A stretch of DNA of 64,000 nt from Zea mays (lineage: Eukaryota > Streptophyta > Magnoliopsida > Poales > Poaceae), in contig NC_050100.1 in assembly GCF_902167145.1 (NCBI RefSeq), forward strand, positions 189,775,439 through 189,839,438, in the 5' to 3' direction. Made by a program: the position numbers and the translations under genes. The notes below the pieces were generated by a model. That model did not search any database. It saw only the letters and a list, made by a program, of their open reading frames with translations, and was not told where the DNA came from. This document shows, one piece after another, positions 9,669 to 20,208 of this stretch (positions are counted from its first letter, which is position 1; the number at the start of each line of letters is the position of its first letter).

Positions 9669-11104
9669 GTAGCTTTCTTTTCTTGACCCACAGATATAGT
9701 TTTTATTTTGTGGTATCGATGTGTGATTTCTTCTATCATGGCTTATGTCGGTGCTTGTAGTAAATTTGGTCTAGCAACCATGATTATGTATGACACACCA
9801 ATTTCAATCTTGCGATGCATATGTATTGATATCTAGACTTTCTTCTAGCTTATCTGAAGGAGACAAGAAATTAGGTTCATTTCTTAATAGGCTTGAGACA
9901 GGGTTCCATTTCAATCTTGTAGCAGTACTTAGTAATAGACCCTGGAAATCCTATAAAAGGGTCAGGAACCCTCCAGTGTAGTAGAGAGCTTGAGATATAG
10001 AAAAGATAGAGCTTGGTTGTGAAGATCAAGCAAGGTGTGTAAGCATATAGTGTACAACCAGAAGCCTACAACTTGATTCTTAACGCAGTCGTTACATCAT
10101 ATACAACCATGAATAATCATGATCAGATCTATATACTACCAGTGTTTTATTGTCCATTCAAACATTTTTCTTTCAAATGCAAAACATTTTTTTCTTCAAC
10201 TTTGTGAGTTTCTATTCAAGGAGTGCATGAAACATGAAATTCTTGAATCCTCCTCGGCGCAACATCTTCAATATTGACATTCGTAGTCCATTTTTTGTGT
10301 GAGCTCAACCTGAGTTTTGAGTTTCAATAGCAGTATGTTCACCATCATTATGTGACTTGATCAGGAACACCTCTTACGCTTATGAGTTGATATAGATTTT
10401 GGAACTCTTTGTTTAACTTTTTTTTATCTCATTCAATGTAATCTCAAGTTATTAGCTGCTTTCTTATCAAGTGTTCCCAAGTCCTGAAAGGAAGTTTTAT
10501 TCCATGATATCTGCTTTTATTTAGAAATGGATTTCAAAATATGGATGAGATTAAACATTCAAATAGGCAAGCTAAATAATTGGAAGATCTTACTGTAAAA
10601 ATTAAGGAGTGCAAGCAGTAGGTCAAGCTGGACATTACTATATAATCTCATTGCAAAATTGTTGTGTTTGTTTTCAATGCATTCACAAAAGTTACCCATT
10701 CATCCATATTTCTCCATTTTACTTATGTTATTTCTGATTTAAACACCCTTTATTTGGGTGAAGCTGAGTTGCAAATGATATTACCTGGTCTCTATTTGTT
10801 ATGAAGATTTCCCCTTTGGAAGATTTTTTATAAAAATCAACATGCTTATTGTAAAAAATTAGTAAGATTTTGTTGATGTAATCCTTTAGTAACACGTTAT
10901 CTTTATTAGGAAGTGAAGTATGGTATTGGATAGAGTGCAAAGTGAATCGTGAGTTGTCCCTAGAATCGTGAATTGTCCATAACATAGTATCTGAATTTGC
11001 TCCTGGTTGTATTCTATATAATGTCATGTAATATATTTGAGCACTAGATATCTGCCTTCAATTTGTTCCTGACATTCCCTTGCATTATTACATATTCCTT
11101 ATTA
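9669..11104. other. AT-rich non-coding Helitron interior
   Basis: No conserved coding segment seen. The short open frame at 10728-11027 on the minus strand has no recognisable motif and sits in AT-rich DNA. Confidence 0.5.
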
Positions 11105-11430
11105 ATAATTAGGATCTGGTGCATGCCCTTGCCTGATTATCGTGGTTCCTTTTTTATTTTGTGTTTCCTTTTTTAGGACACCTATGATTATTATATTCTT
11201 TAATTAGGATGTGTTGCATGCATGATTGACGTTTCCTTAATTAGGATCGGGTGCATGCACATTCCCTTTGTCTGATTATTGTGTTTCTTTTTTATTCCGT
11301 GTTTCCTTTTTGTAGGGCATGCATGATTGATGTTTCCTTGTCTGACTTATTGTGTTTCCCTATTTATACTGTGTTTCCCTTCTGTAGGGTATATTTTTTA
11401 ATTAAGATCTGTTGCATGCATGAATTATGT
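11105..11430 (+). repeat. Irregular diverged repeats near Helitron 3' end
   Basis: The phrase AATTAGGATNNGNTGCATGC recurs at about 11108, 11202, 11239 and 11400, together with repeated TGTGTTTCCTTTTT-like tracts. Spacing is irregular. It is subterminal to the presumed 3' CTAG end. Confidence 0.6.
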
Positions 11431-11532
11431 TTTCGTATTTTTGTTTAATTACGAATTTTTTGTTGGAGTCTCGTCAATTTTTCTGTAGCATCGCACGGGC
11501 ACATACCTAGTTATACTATATAAACATTAACC

Positions 11533-11611
11533 GGATGGGGCCAAGACCACATCCAAACCAGTTTTATATCATAAGATAGAGCCAATGTGCGTCCAACCCA
11601 TTTCATACCAT
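11533..11611 (+). repeat. Two diverged ~40-bp repeat units flanking the Helitron (right)
   Basis: GGATGGGGCCAAGACCACAT at 11533 and AGATAGAGCCAATGTGCGTC at 11574, both related to the unit at 5041. Confidence 0.5.
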
Positions 11612-11619
11612 AAACCATG

Positions 11620-12564
11620 TGTTGGTGCCTTTTTGGTCACCAAACACTATAATGAACCGCTTGGCGGTACTTGGCAACTTTAGATGATGTAGGGTCAAAT
11701 AAAGTGGTTATCCTAAATCTGGGGCAACACCTCTATGATGGTCACCACCTATTTGGGACCAAATAGCAATGAACCCTAGGACCTTCTCGTGATGAGCAAT
11801 ACCTTGGGTTCGGCTCCGCAAGGTGAACAGTAGTGGCGGCCTGCGATAGGTCGCCGGATCGCCTGGTAGTGCCCTCTGCGACGGAGCGGACGGTCCGCGG
11901 CCTTGGGCTGGACGGTCCGCGACCTGGGCACAGGAGCAGTGTCTTCCCTGTGTCACACCGGACGGTCCGCAGCTCTGGGCCGGACGGTCCGCGACCTGGC
12001 GACAGGGTCGTCTTCCTCCTCCTTGCTAGAATCTAGATCTCGTCCCCTGGGGGAAAAGATCTTAAGGTGCTCCGAGTCGACAAGTCACCCGGGGCGTCCC
12101 CAGACGACGTGGAGTCGCATAGGAATTAAGAGATCAAATCGAGGAAGAGGTCTTGGATGGACAACTAGATCTTGCCCCCCAGGAGGGGTGAGATCCTAGG
12201 GTCGTCTTGGGATCGGCAGCCACCCAAGACGGATCTAGACGACGTAGATTCGACTAGGGGTGGAGGTGGATATGCGAAAGGCTACAACTAGAACTATGCT
12301 ACATCTACTCCTAGGGCAGGAAAAGTAAATAAGGTAATTGGTTCGATTGGAATGTGTTCGGGGGTTCTCAATCGGCCGTACCCCTTTATATTTATAGGGG
12401 AGGAGGTCTGGACCTTTTCCTAAGAGATAACCAACAAACTCCCACGTGATTAGATGGATAACCGCGTACGAGATAAGGATAAACATCCGAGTTAATCTAA
12501 TCTCGGGACACGCGGACCGTCCGGGCCCAAGGGCCGGACCGTTCGCTCATTTTGGTGTCCAACA
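11620..12564 (-). repeat. Gypsy LTR (left; 3' LTR of the element)
   Basis: 945 bp. Holds several GGACGGTCC/GGACCGTCC palindromes (about 11888-11996 and 12516-12543) and a TATATTTATAGG stretch near 12387, a possible promoter on the minus strand. Confidence 0.9.
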
Positions 12565-12767
12565 TATGCCCCCTGCCTTTTGGTGGAGCTTGGCGAACCA
12601 AAAGCATCAGCAAAAACTTCGGAAACAATTGACCTCATGAGCTTTTGTTCCCGAAGTAAGGACTCAGCTCGATGCAAGTCATCGGCTCTTGCGATCAGAT
12701 AATATAAATACTTGATGGAACTTTAATGCACAGAGGCCGTTTCAGATCGCATCCGCTTCGACCATGT

Positions 12768-13688
12768 CTACCTGATCAACCTGTCAATAGGCAAAAACTT
12801 GTGGTGCCCCCTAGCCCAAATAAGCAAACGGATTGGGCCATAATACGAATTCATCGTCGTACCACCCCACACATGAGCAGGACAACACATCGGAGATGGA
12901 TAGAACGGGACGCACCATGCTATCCCCGGAGGAGGATGACAAGACGATCTTGGTTGTGCTACTTTTTGGGTCCGTTTGGTCGGCTTTTGCTTTCGCACAG
13001 ATCGCCCTTTTGACTTCGTCTGTTTTATTGGCCAGTTGTGTGGAACGACCTTCTTCATATATTTCGCAAGCAACTGACCAAAAGTAGGGTCGACTCTACT
13101 TAGTCGTCCAGACGTCTTAGTAGTATTTTGTTTCCTAACACTTGTTTTGGAACATTGTGGTCCGATGGTCTGAGGTTGCTGCTTCTGACTGTCTATGGAC
13201 CGTCTGACCATTATAGCCGGACCGTCCGCTCTTGTCTTGGACTGTTCGGCCTTAGTACCTGGACCATTCGGCGTACGCATGACAGGTGACCGTGATCGGG
13301 TGTCCGATCGTGGTTGCCCCCCGGTGCCTCCGGTCTTTCTTTTGTCCGGAGCCTTCCGAGTAACCATTCTGCGTGACATATTTGGTGTGTGGGGATCACC
13401 AATGACGATATTTTTATCTTTGCTTTTATCGGCCGCACAAGGCCGAATTATGACCTTTTTGCTCGTCGGCTCTAATATGGTGACAGGAACAGGTGGCCTA
13501 TCAATTTTCACCTCTTTTTGAAACCTCAACCGACCTTCGTTTATAGCCGATTGTATTTGCCGACGGAAGATGACACAATCATTGGTGTTATGGAGAAAGG
13601 AGCCATGCCATTTGCAATAAACGCGCCCTTTTAATTGTACAACCGGAGGAATTACATGTGACAATTTAATATTACCATGTTTAAGCAA
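12768..13688 (-). pseudogene. Gypsy gag C-terminal region
   Basis: A 306-codon frame reading VYCKWHGSFLHNTNDC, then FRRQIQSAINEGRLRFQ and KIDRPPVPV. This C-x2-H-x4-H-x4-C block with the following RQIQxAI motif is typical of the gag C-terminus in grass Ty3/gypsy elements. The rest is basic and low in complexity, with GGAC-N-GTCC-derived codons. It is separated from the N-terminal gag frame by about 140 bp of broken frame and does not join to a pol gene. Confidence 0.7.
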
Positions 13689-13829
13689 CTCATCAAATAT
13701 TTTATCACACTTAGTAATATTAAATGTGAACTTAACTTTTTCCTTTTGTGTCGAGTGCGGGTGAAAGCGAACAGAAGGTTTGGCCTTAGTGGGCCAAATT
13801 AGCTCAGGGACATGTGACTTTTTTGGTTC

Positions 13830-14648
13830 TTAGGGCTTGGGTGACCGGTTATATTTATGCCGGCCTTCCGCACTAGGCGGATCACAGGTGACTTCTGGTG
13901 CTCCGGAAGGTCCGACCTGCGCAGTCAGACGGTCTGCGAGTGGACCGGACGGTCCGGTACTATCCCCGGACTGTCCGGTCACGTCAGGAAACACCTGTGA
14001 CCCTTGTGGTGGGCTCTGTGTAACTCCGGACCGTCCGGCGTAGGGTGCCGGACGGTCTGACGGAGGGCTAGACGGTCCGCGATTGTGTGCGGACGGTCCG
14101 GCCGTGCTCAGAGTTGACTCACCATTTAGCGAAGATGGTGGTGACGGTCGTCCTGGATATGAGTCCATCGGCATACCAAAATATGGTTGGGACTGAGAAG
14201 CCTCATTTGTCGCCGATGTTTTTGACGCAGTTATTTTAGTGCCCAATTTATGTGACAAAAAATCAGGTGTATGAGTATTTTCTAATGCATGCGTCATATT
14301 CTCTATATCCTCCATTATAATTTTAATCTGATTATCAAAAGAAATTTTAACATATTGAATATCGGCTAATGGCGTGGTGTTACTTACAATGGGGAGCTGA
14401 TGCAGCAAGGCTGACAGTGAATCGTACTTTACTTCCCTCTTCTTGACGACCTTCTGGTGGTGATCTACCTTGAAGTGCAAGAGGTACCACTTTTTCGCCA
14501 CCTTGCTTATCTGAGCCTGTTGTCGTTGAAATTCCTCGTCCAGCCTTTTCATGTGGTCTTCTAATTTCTCATCCTCATTGGCCGGCGAGTTAGTCAGCCT
14601 TGTGTTAATGTCTAGGACGACATTGTTGTAATCTTTGGGATTGGCCAT
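13830..14648 (-). pseudogene. Gypsy gag N-terminal-like frame
   Basis: A 272-codon frame starting MANPKDYNNVVLDINTRLTN shortly after the primer-binding site. The first third is charged and helical (KLEDHMKRLDEEFQRQQAQI), probably coiled coil. The last third is Pro/Ser/Gly-rich, encoded by repeated GGACGGTCCGG-type palindromes (about 13870-14105). The position fits gag, but no canonical retrotransposon gag domain is obvious. It could be a captured or element-specific leader protein. Confidence 0.55.
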
Positions 14649-14744
14649 TGCGACCGATCTGATAGGTCTAATTTAATAGATCTGATCTAATGATTCGGAT
14701 TTGATAGATCCGATTTTTCGTCCCCAGCGGAGTCGCCAAAAGTA

Positions 14745-15690
14745 TGTTGGTGCCTTTTTGGTCACCAAACACTATAATGAACCGTTTGGCGGTACTTGGC
14801 ACCTTTAGATGATGTAGGGTCAAATAAAGTGGTTATCCTAAATGTGGGGCAACACCTCTATGATGGTCACCACCTATTTGGGACCAAATAGCAACGAACC
14901 CTAGGACCTTATCGTGATGAGCAATACCTTGGGTTCGGCTCCGCAAGGTGAACAGTAGTGGCGGCCTGCGACAGGTCGCCGGATCGCCTGGTAGTGCCCT
15001 CTGCGACGGCGCGGACGGTCCGCGGCCTTGGGCCGGACGGTCCTCGACCTGGGCGCAGGAGCGGTGTCTTTCCTGCGTCACACCGGACGGTCCGCAGCTC
15101 TGGGCCAGATGGTTCGTGACCTGGCGATAGGGTCGTCTTCCTCCTCCTTGCTAGAATCTAGATCTCGTCCCCTGGGGGAAAAGATCTTAAGGTGCTCCGG
15201 GTCGACAGGTCACCCGGGGCGTCCCCAGACGACATGGAGTCGCGTAGGAATTAAGAGATCAAATCGAGGAAGAGGTCTTGGATGGACAACTAGATCTTGC
15301 CCCCCGGGAGGGGTGAGATCCTAGGGTCGTCTTGGGATCGGCAGGCCACCCAAGATGGATCTAGACGACGTAGATTCGACTAGGGGTGGAGGTGGATATG
15401 CGGAAGGCTACAACTAGAACTATGCTACATCTACTCCTAGGGCAGGAAAAGTAAATAAGGTAATTGGTTCGATTGGAATGTGTTCGGGGGTTCTCAATCG
15501 GCCGTACCCCTTTATATTTATAGGGGAGGAGGTCTGGACCTTTTCCTAAGAGATAACCAACAAACTCCCACGTGATTAGATGGATAACCGCGCACGAGAT
15601 AAGGATAAACATCCGAGTTAATCTAATCTCGGGACACGCGGACCGTCCGAGCCCAAGGGCCGGACCGTCCGCTCATTTTGGTGTCCAACA
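14745..15690 (-). repeat. Gypsy LTR (right; 5' LTR of the element)
   Basis: 946 bp, close to the left LTR, with the same palindromes (about 15012-15115 and 15640-15670). Confidence 0.9.
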
Positions 15691-15693
15691 CCA

Positions 15694-15965
15694 TGTCTGG
15701 ACAAGGTCAATATCATGCCGAGTGAAAGAGGATTTAGATGTAAACACTGCTTGATTGAATCGTGAATATGATTACATATAGATAGGCTAGGCTCAGCCGG
15801 CTTAAGGAAACAGATAGCCTACCATGCGAGCTGAGGCAATCAGCGATGCATGAGCTAGCCTACCATGTGAGCGCCAGGCAATCAGCTCATACTATACGCG
15901 GTGCTAGCCTGCCATACGAGCAGAAGCAATCAAGGAGATGATGGCTGCCAGTAGATTTGCTAACA
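15694..15965 (-). repeat. Copia 3' LTR
   Basis: Minus-strand sequence starts TGTTAGCAAATCTACTGG and ends CCTTGTCCAGACA. It contains two similar GGTAGGCTAGC/GGCAGGCTAGC phrases, each linked to a GCTGATTGCC block, that look like an internal duplication. Confidence 0.7.
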
Positions 15966-15979
15966 CCCCGCCGCAATCA

Positions 15980-16431
15980 AGGAGCTGATGACATGTAATG
16001 GATGATGAGCTAATTAAATGCGAAAGAGATGACCAATGTGTCCGAGTCGGTGATACCACGACTGAGGATAGGCTTCGACGAGCAGGGCTGGGAGGAGCGG
16101 CCAGAGGTGTCGATAGGCTCAATGGGTAGATAGGTCCAGAGATATTGCACCTGGCACTCAAACTCGAGCAGAAACCAAAAGGATCAAACTATACAAAATA
16201 GTGGTTGTCTATGGTAAATTGACGAACAGAAACAAGATTTTTGATAATATGTGGAGACACAAGAACATTAGTAAGATGAAGATTCCCAAGTGAAGCAAAC
16301 CTAGTGCTCGTAATGGGCAAGTGGGATCCATCCCCAACAATGATGGATGAAGGTGTGGAGGAGGTGGGAGTTTGGGAATGGGAGAGTATAGCGGAGGTGG
16401 AAGCCATATGGGATGTGGCACCGGAGTCCAT
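15980..16431 (-). pseudogene. Copia protease fragment
   Basis: Reads MDSGATSHMASTSAIL, the aspartic protease active site (DSGATSHM), then IIVGDGSHLPITS and LTNVLVSPHIIKNLVSVRQF. A stop codon and further frame breaks follow, after which FDPFGF and RCNISGPIYPL mark the region between protease and integrase before the deletion. Confidence 0.8.
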
Positions 16432-16466
16432 GTACCAGACACTCGGAGTAGCGGGAGGTTGGAGCG

Positions 16467-17376
16467 TTATAGCACTAAAAGCGACGGCGAGTTCCTACTG
16501 GTTCCAGGGCCCAAGTGGTGTTGGTGGTGTAGGACCCGACTGAGGAACCTGAGGCGGTCCAAGAGCAGCAGGCCTATAGGCGTCGAAAGGAGGAGCATGT
16601 AGACCGGGCGTGGCCCAGCCACCTGGGGGAAACCACGAAGCAGGTAGTGGCCCATGAGGAGGTAGCGGCCCAGAGGCCAGGCAGGCTGCAAAGGCGTGTG
16701 GCTGCCCCATGGGTTGAGACTGTGCCATGGGCCGAATCGGGCCACTGGAGGTGACGGGGCGCGCCAGGCTGGTTCCCCTGGACTGGACCTGGCCACATCT
16801 GAATGGTCCCATTCAAGGGATTGTACACCGATGGCTAGGCGTCGCCAGACTAGGCGTCGGACTAGCTGCCGCCTGTCTTGCGACGGCGACGACGGTTGCC
16901 CCGCCACCCCCACCGGCAGAGCACGACATCGAACGGGGGGAGGGAGCAGGAGCACTGACGACGAGGTCAGTTGTTAGTGTAGCGGCGTGACAGACAGTGG
17001 CGCCATGGAGAGTTCCTAGAGGAGCAGCTCAGAGCGGACCTCGACGAACTTGGGGAGGGCCCGCTGGAGCTTGTGGAAAGACCGAATGTGCTCGAACCGC
17101 TCATTGAGGTCGCAGAGGACGTTAAGGGTGAGTACACGATCGGTCATTGGCTCGCCGAGCTCAACAAGAGTCCGTCAGGGTCTTCATCTTGCGGCAATAG
17201 TTAGTGATGGAGAGAGTACCTTGGTTGCGGTTGCGGAACTCGGTGTCAATGAGGAGAACACGGGTCTCACATTTGCCCACAAACTGTTGCTCGAGGGTGA
17301 GCCACGTAGTGCGGGCGGTCGGTGTGGTCGTCGTGACGATCTCATAGAGCTTCAGTCCATTAAGAACATGGGTTGA
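16467..17376 (-). pseudogene. Copia gag fragment
   Basis: Read on the minus strand from 17370: LNGLKLYEIVTTTTPTARTT, then WLTLEQQFVGKCETRVLLID and NQGTLSITNYCRKMKTLTDS. This follows the UBN2/gag-polypeptide domain of copia elements. Several frameshifts and stops follow. The proline- and glutamine-rich stretch leading to the protease (16500-16800) is partly open. Confidence 0.75.
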
Positions 17377-17407
17377 GTCTTGTTTTGATACATATGGAGA
17401 GTGGCTA

Positions 17408-18182
17408 TGAAAGGGAAACAGGGTCAGAACTTTTCCTAAATGGTTTTGGTGGTTGAAATGCCCAACACAAATAATTGGACTAACTAGTTTGCTCTAGATT
17501 ATATATTCTACAGGTGCCAAAGGTTCAACACAAACCAATAAAAAGATCAAAGTTAGGGTTCAAATCAAAGGAGCAAAAGAAACCGAAGAGAACCCTGGTT
17601 TGGCGCACCGGACTGTCCGGTGCCCCAGGGACCGTACTGGCTGAACTCTTCACCTTCAGGTTTTCTGGAGAGTCGCTCCGCTATAATTCACCAGACTGTC
17701 CGGTGTGCCAGCGGAGCAACGGCTCAGAAGCGCAATGGTCGACTCCAACGGTCGCCTGCAACATGAACAGTGCGCGGACAGTTCGCGCAGAGTCAGAGCA
17801 GCGCCAGAAGGCACACCGGACAGTGAACATTGCATGTCCCGTGCAGCACCAGACTGTCCAGTGCACTAAGAAGTCAGAGTTCCAACGACCGAAACCGTCA
17901 GAACCCTAACAGTTGGGTGACGTGGCTGGCGCACCGGACTGTCCGGTGCGCCCATCGACAGCAGCCCTCCCCAACGGCTGTTTTGGTGGTTGGGGCTATA
18001 AATACCCCCAACCACCACTATTCAAGGCATCCAAGTTTCTAGCATATTGCATTCAATACAAGAGCTCTAGACTTTACTCCAAGACACAAAACAAGAGATC
18101 AAATCCTCTCCAAAGTACAAAACCACTCCAAACACTTAGTGACTTGTGAGAGGGAGATTTTCGTGTTCATTTGAGTTCTTGT
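17408..18182 (+). repeat. SIRE-1 5' LTR, first part
   Basis: Starts TGAAAGGGAAACAGGGTCAG, matching the 3' LTR at 35551. Several ACCGGACTGTCCGGTG-like palindromes lie at 17600-17950, and a CTATAAATACCCCCAACC promoter-like TATA box lies near 17994. Cut by SIRE-2 after CTTGT (18178-18182). Confidence 0.9.
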
Positions 18183-19429
18183 TGAGAGCACCTAGAGGGG
18201 GGTGAATAGGTGATCCTGTAAAATTCAACAACTAATTGCCACAAGACTTGGTTATAAATGTGTTAGTGCTCAAAAGAACCAAGTGGCTATAGAGTGAGCT
18301 CTTGTGAATCACAATAATCACAAAGAAAGACAATGCAAGAAACATAGTGATTTATCCCGTGGTTCGACCAAGTATAACACTTTCCTACCTCCACGTTGTG
18401 GCGTCCCAATGGACAAGGGTTGCACTCAACCCCTTTCAAGTGATCCAGTGATCAACTTGAATACCACGGCTTTTCTTTGCTTATATCTTTTCCCGTTTGC
18501 AAGGAAACTCCACAAGTTGGAGCCTCTCGCCCTTACAACAAAGATCACAGTGAAAACACAAGAGTAAGGTTGGGAGCAACACACACAAATCCGCAGCACA
18601 ACGCACGCACACAAGCCCAAGACTTGAGCTCAAATGATGCACAGAGAGTTCACAGCAAGAACGGAGCTCAAATCACTAACACGATCAATCAAATGCGTGG
18701 AGACGGAGTGTGGAGACTTAGAATTGCTTAGTGAATGCTTGGATGGCTCCTCCATGCGCCTAGGGTCCCTTTTATAGCCCCAAGGCAACTAGGAGCCGTT
18801 GGAGACCAACAAGGAAGGCAATTCTTGCCTTCTGTCGGGTGGCGCACCGGACAGTCCGGTGCACCATCCGACAGCCAATGTTCATGTCTGGTGCGCGATT
18901 TCCTTCCATTCCTGGCGCAGCTGACCGTTGCATCTCCGGGCTGGTTGGCACACCGGACACTGTCCGGTGCACACTGGACAGTCCGGTGCCCCCAGCCAAC
19001 TGTTGGCGCGGGCCACGCGTCACCCGCGGATTGCGCGGCCGAACGTTGCTCTGGCGGCCGTTGGCTCACCGGACAGTCCGGTGAATTTTAGCCGTACGCC
19101 GCCAAAGTTTCCCGAGAGTGGCCTGTTCGCCTGAGTTCAGCCTGGCGCACCGGACACTGTCCGGTGCACCACCGGACAGTCCAGTGTGCCAGACCGAGCT
19201 GAGCCTTGGCTGTTCCAGCCAAGTCCTTTTCTTGTTCTCTTTTCTCTGATTCTAGCACTTAGAAAAATATATTAGTACACACAAAAACCAATGTACTAAG
19301 TCTAGAACCATACCTTTGCCTTGATTATTACTTCTCTCTTTATTTAGCACATGAGAGCATATTTAAATGTGTTGGGCACTTAATCACCAAAACAATATAG
19401 AAATGGCCCAAGGGCGCATTTTCCTTTCA
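18183..19429 (-). repeat. SIRE-2 left LTR (3' LTR of the element)
   Basis: 1,247 bp, from TGAGAGCACCTAGAGG to TTTTCCTTTCA. Palindromes of the CACCGGACAGTCCGGTG type lie at about 18845-19185. The adjoining interior begins ATCTCCCCCTTTTTGG, the polypurine tract on the minus strand. Confidence 0.9.
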
Positions 19430-20208
19430 ATCTCCCCCTTTTTGGTGATTTATGCCAACACATCAAAAAGCAAATGCAAAACATGCACATTGATTCAAAT
19501 TGAAGACCAAATTGTTCTTGACTTTAATTTGGCATATTTGGATCATTCTTTGTCACCACTTGGTTTGTTTTTGCAGATCAAAATTGTTTTCCTATCTCTA
19601 ATCCAAACACACATGTTTAGGCATAAAGAGAGATATTCCAATTGAAAAAATTGATCGAGTACCAAAGACTCCCCCTTTTTTCATAACCATAAATTCTCCC
19701 CACAAGCGACCAAATTTTGACAACAAGAGTATTTTGACAAATCAAAAGTTCTAACTCTACTATTTTCAAAATTCTCAGGTGGTAGCTGATCCATTTGCTT
19801 TGGCCTTAATTTCTCCCCCTTTGGCATTAAGCACCAAACCGAGATCATTATTGGCCCAAGAACCCCATTGCCTTACCAAAAATGTCAATTAAGAGCAAAA
19901 ATGCAATAGGAGCTTAAGAGTGAACTTGGAGGTTAGTACACTAATACCGGAGTGCAGTGGAAGTCTTTGCATGGTCCAAGTTCACCTTTCCCTTTCAATT
20001 CACCTTTGAGACTACATCAAGTGAACTCAAGCAAAAATGTTAGTCTTAAAGGGTCAAGTTGTAGCACGTCTCCCCCTAAATATGTGCATCATTCACATAT
20101 GGACTTGTGAGGTCCGGGGATCCCTTGCACAACTTGAGCACCAAAAATAAATCTCATAAATGCATAAAGTAACTTGATCAAAGGCATAAAACACATGTAT
20201 GCTATAAA
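19430..20208 (-). other. SIRE-2 non-coding region between RNase H and 3' LTR
   Basis: Repeated CTCCCCCTTT-like tracts (purine tracts on the element strand), e.g. at 19432, 19670, 19811 and 20072. No envelope-like frame is seen. Confidence 0.7.

Larger units (their letters stand above)
5110..11510 (+). mobile_element. Probable non-autonomous Helitron with captured gene fragments
   Basis: The left end TCTACTACTCTATAAG and the right end GCACGGGCACATACCTAG resemble grass Helitron termini (5' TC, 3' CTAG), lying between A (5109) and T (11511) as Helitrons do. Inside are pieces of at least two unrelated host genes on the plus strand: a mitochondrial-type leader and a WRKY C-terminus (both present twice), and three exons of a MORF gene. 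No RepHel gene is seen. The 5' portion is tandemly duplicated (copy 1 split by a Cassandra insertion, copy 2 at 7640-8641). A classical 3' stem-loop just before CTAG is not obvious, which lowers confidence in the exact 3' end. Captured-fragment content supports the call. Confidence 0.6.
11620..15690 (-). mobile_element. Ty3/gypsy element, gag-only, non-autonomous
   Basis: Two LTRs of 945-946 bp (11620-12564 and 14745-15690), each TGTTGG...CCAACA, with target duplication CCATG at 11615-11619 and 15691-15695. On the minus strand a primer-binding site TGGCGACTCCGCTGGGGA (14721-14738) follows the right LTR, and a purine tract AAAAGGCAGGGGGCATA precedes the left LTR. The interior of about 2.2 kb holds only gag-like reading frames; protease, RT, RNase H and integrase are all missing. 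It would depend on a related full-length element. Confidence 0.9.
15694..17402 (-). mobile_element. Deleted Ty1/copia element
   Basis: A copia fragment read right to left: gag, then protease, then an abrupt deletion to a 272-bp 3' LTR (TG...CA, 15694-15965). A purine-rich GCGGCGGGG lies just before the LTR. Nearly all pol is missing. Its left edge is where the gypsy element inserted, and its right side is cut by the SIRE-1 insertion at 17408. No clear continuation past 53955 is recognised. Confidence 0.75.

Noticed and set aside
13195..13521. Plus-strand frame over the gypsy gag
   Set aside because: Opposite strand of the recognised gag C-terminal frame.
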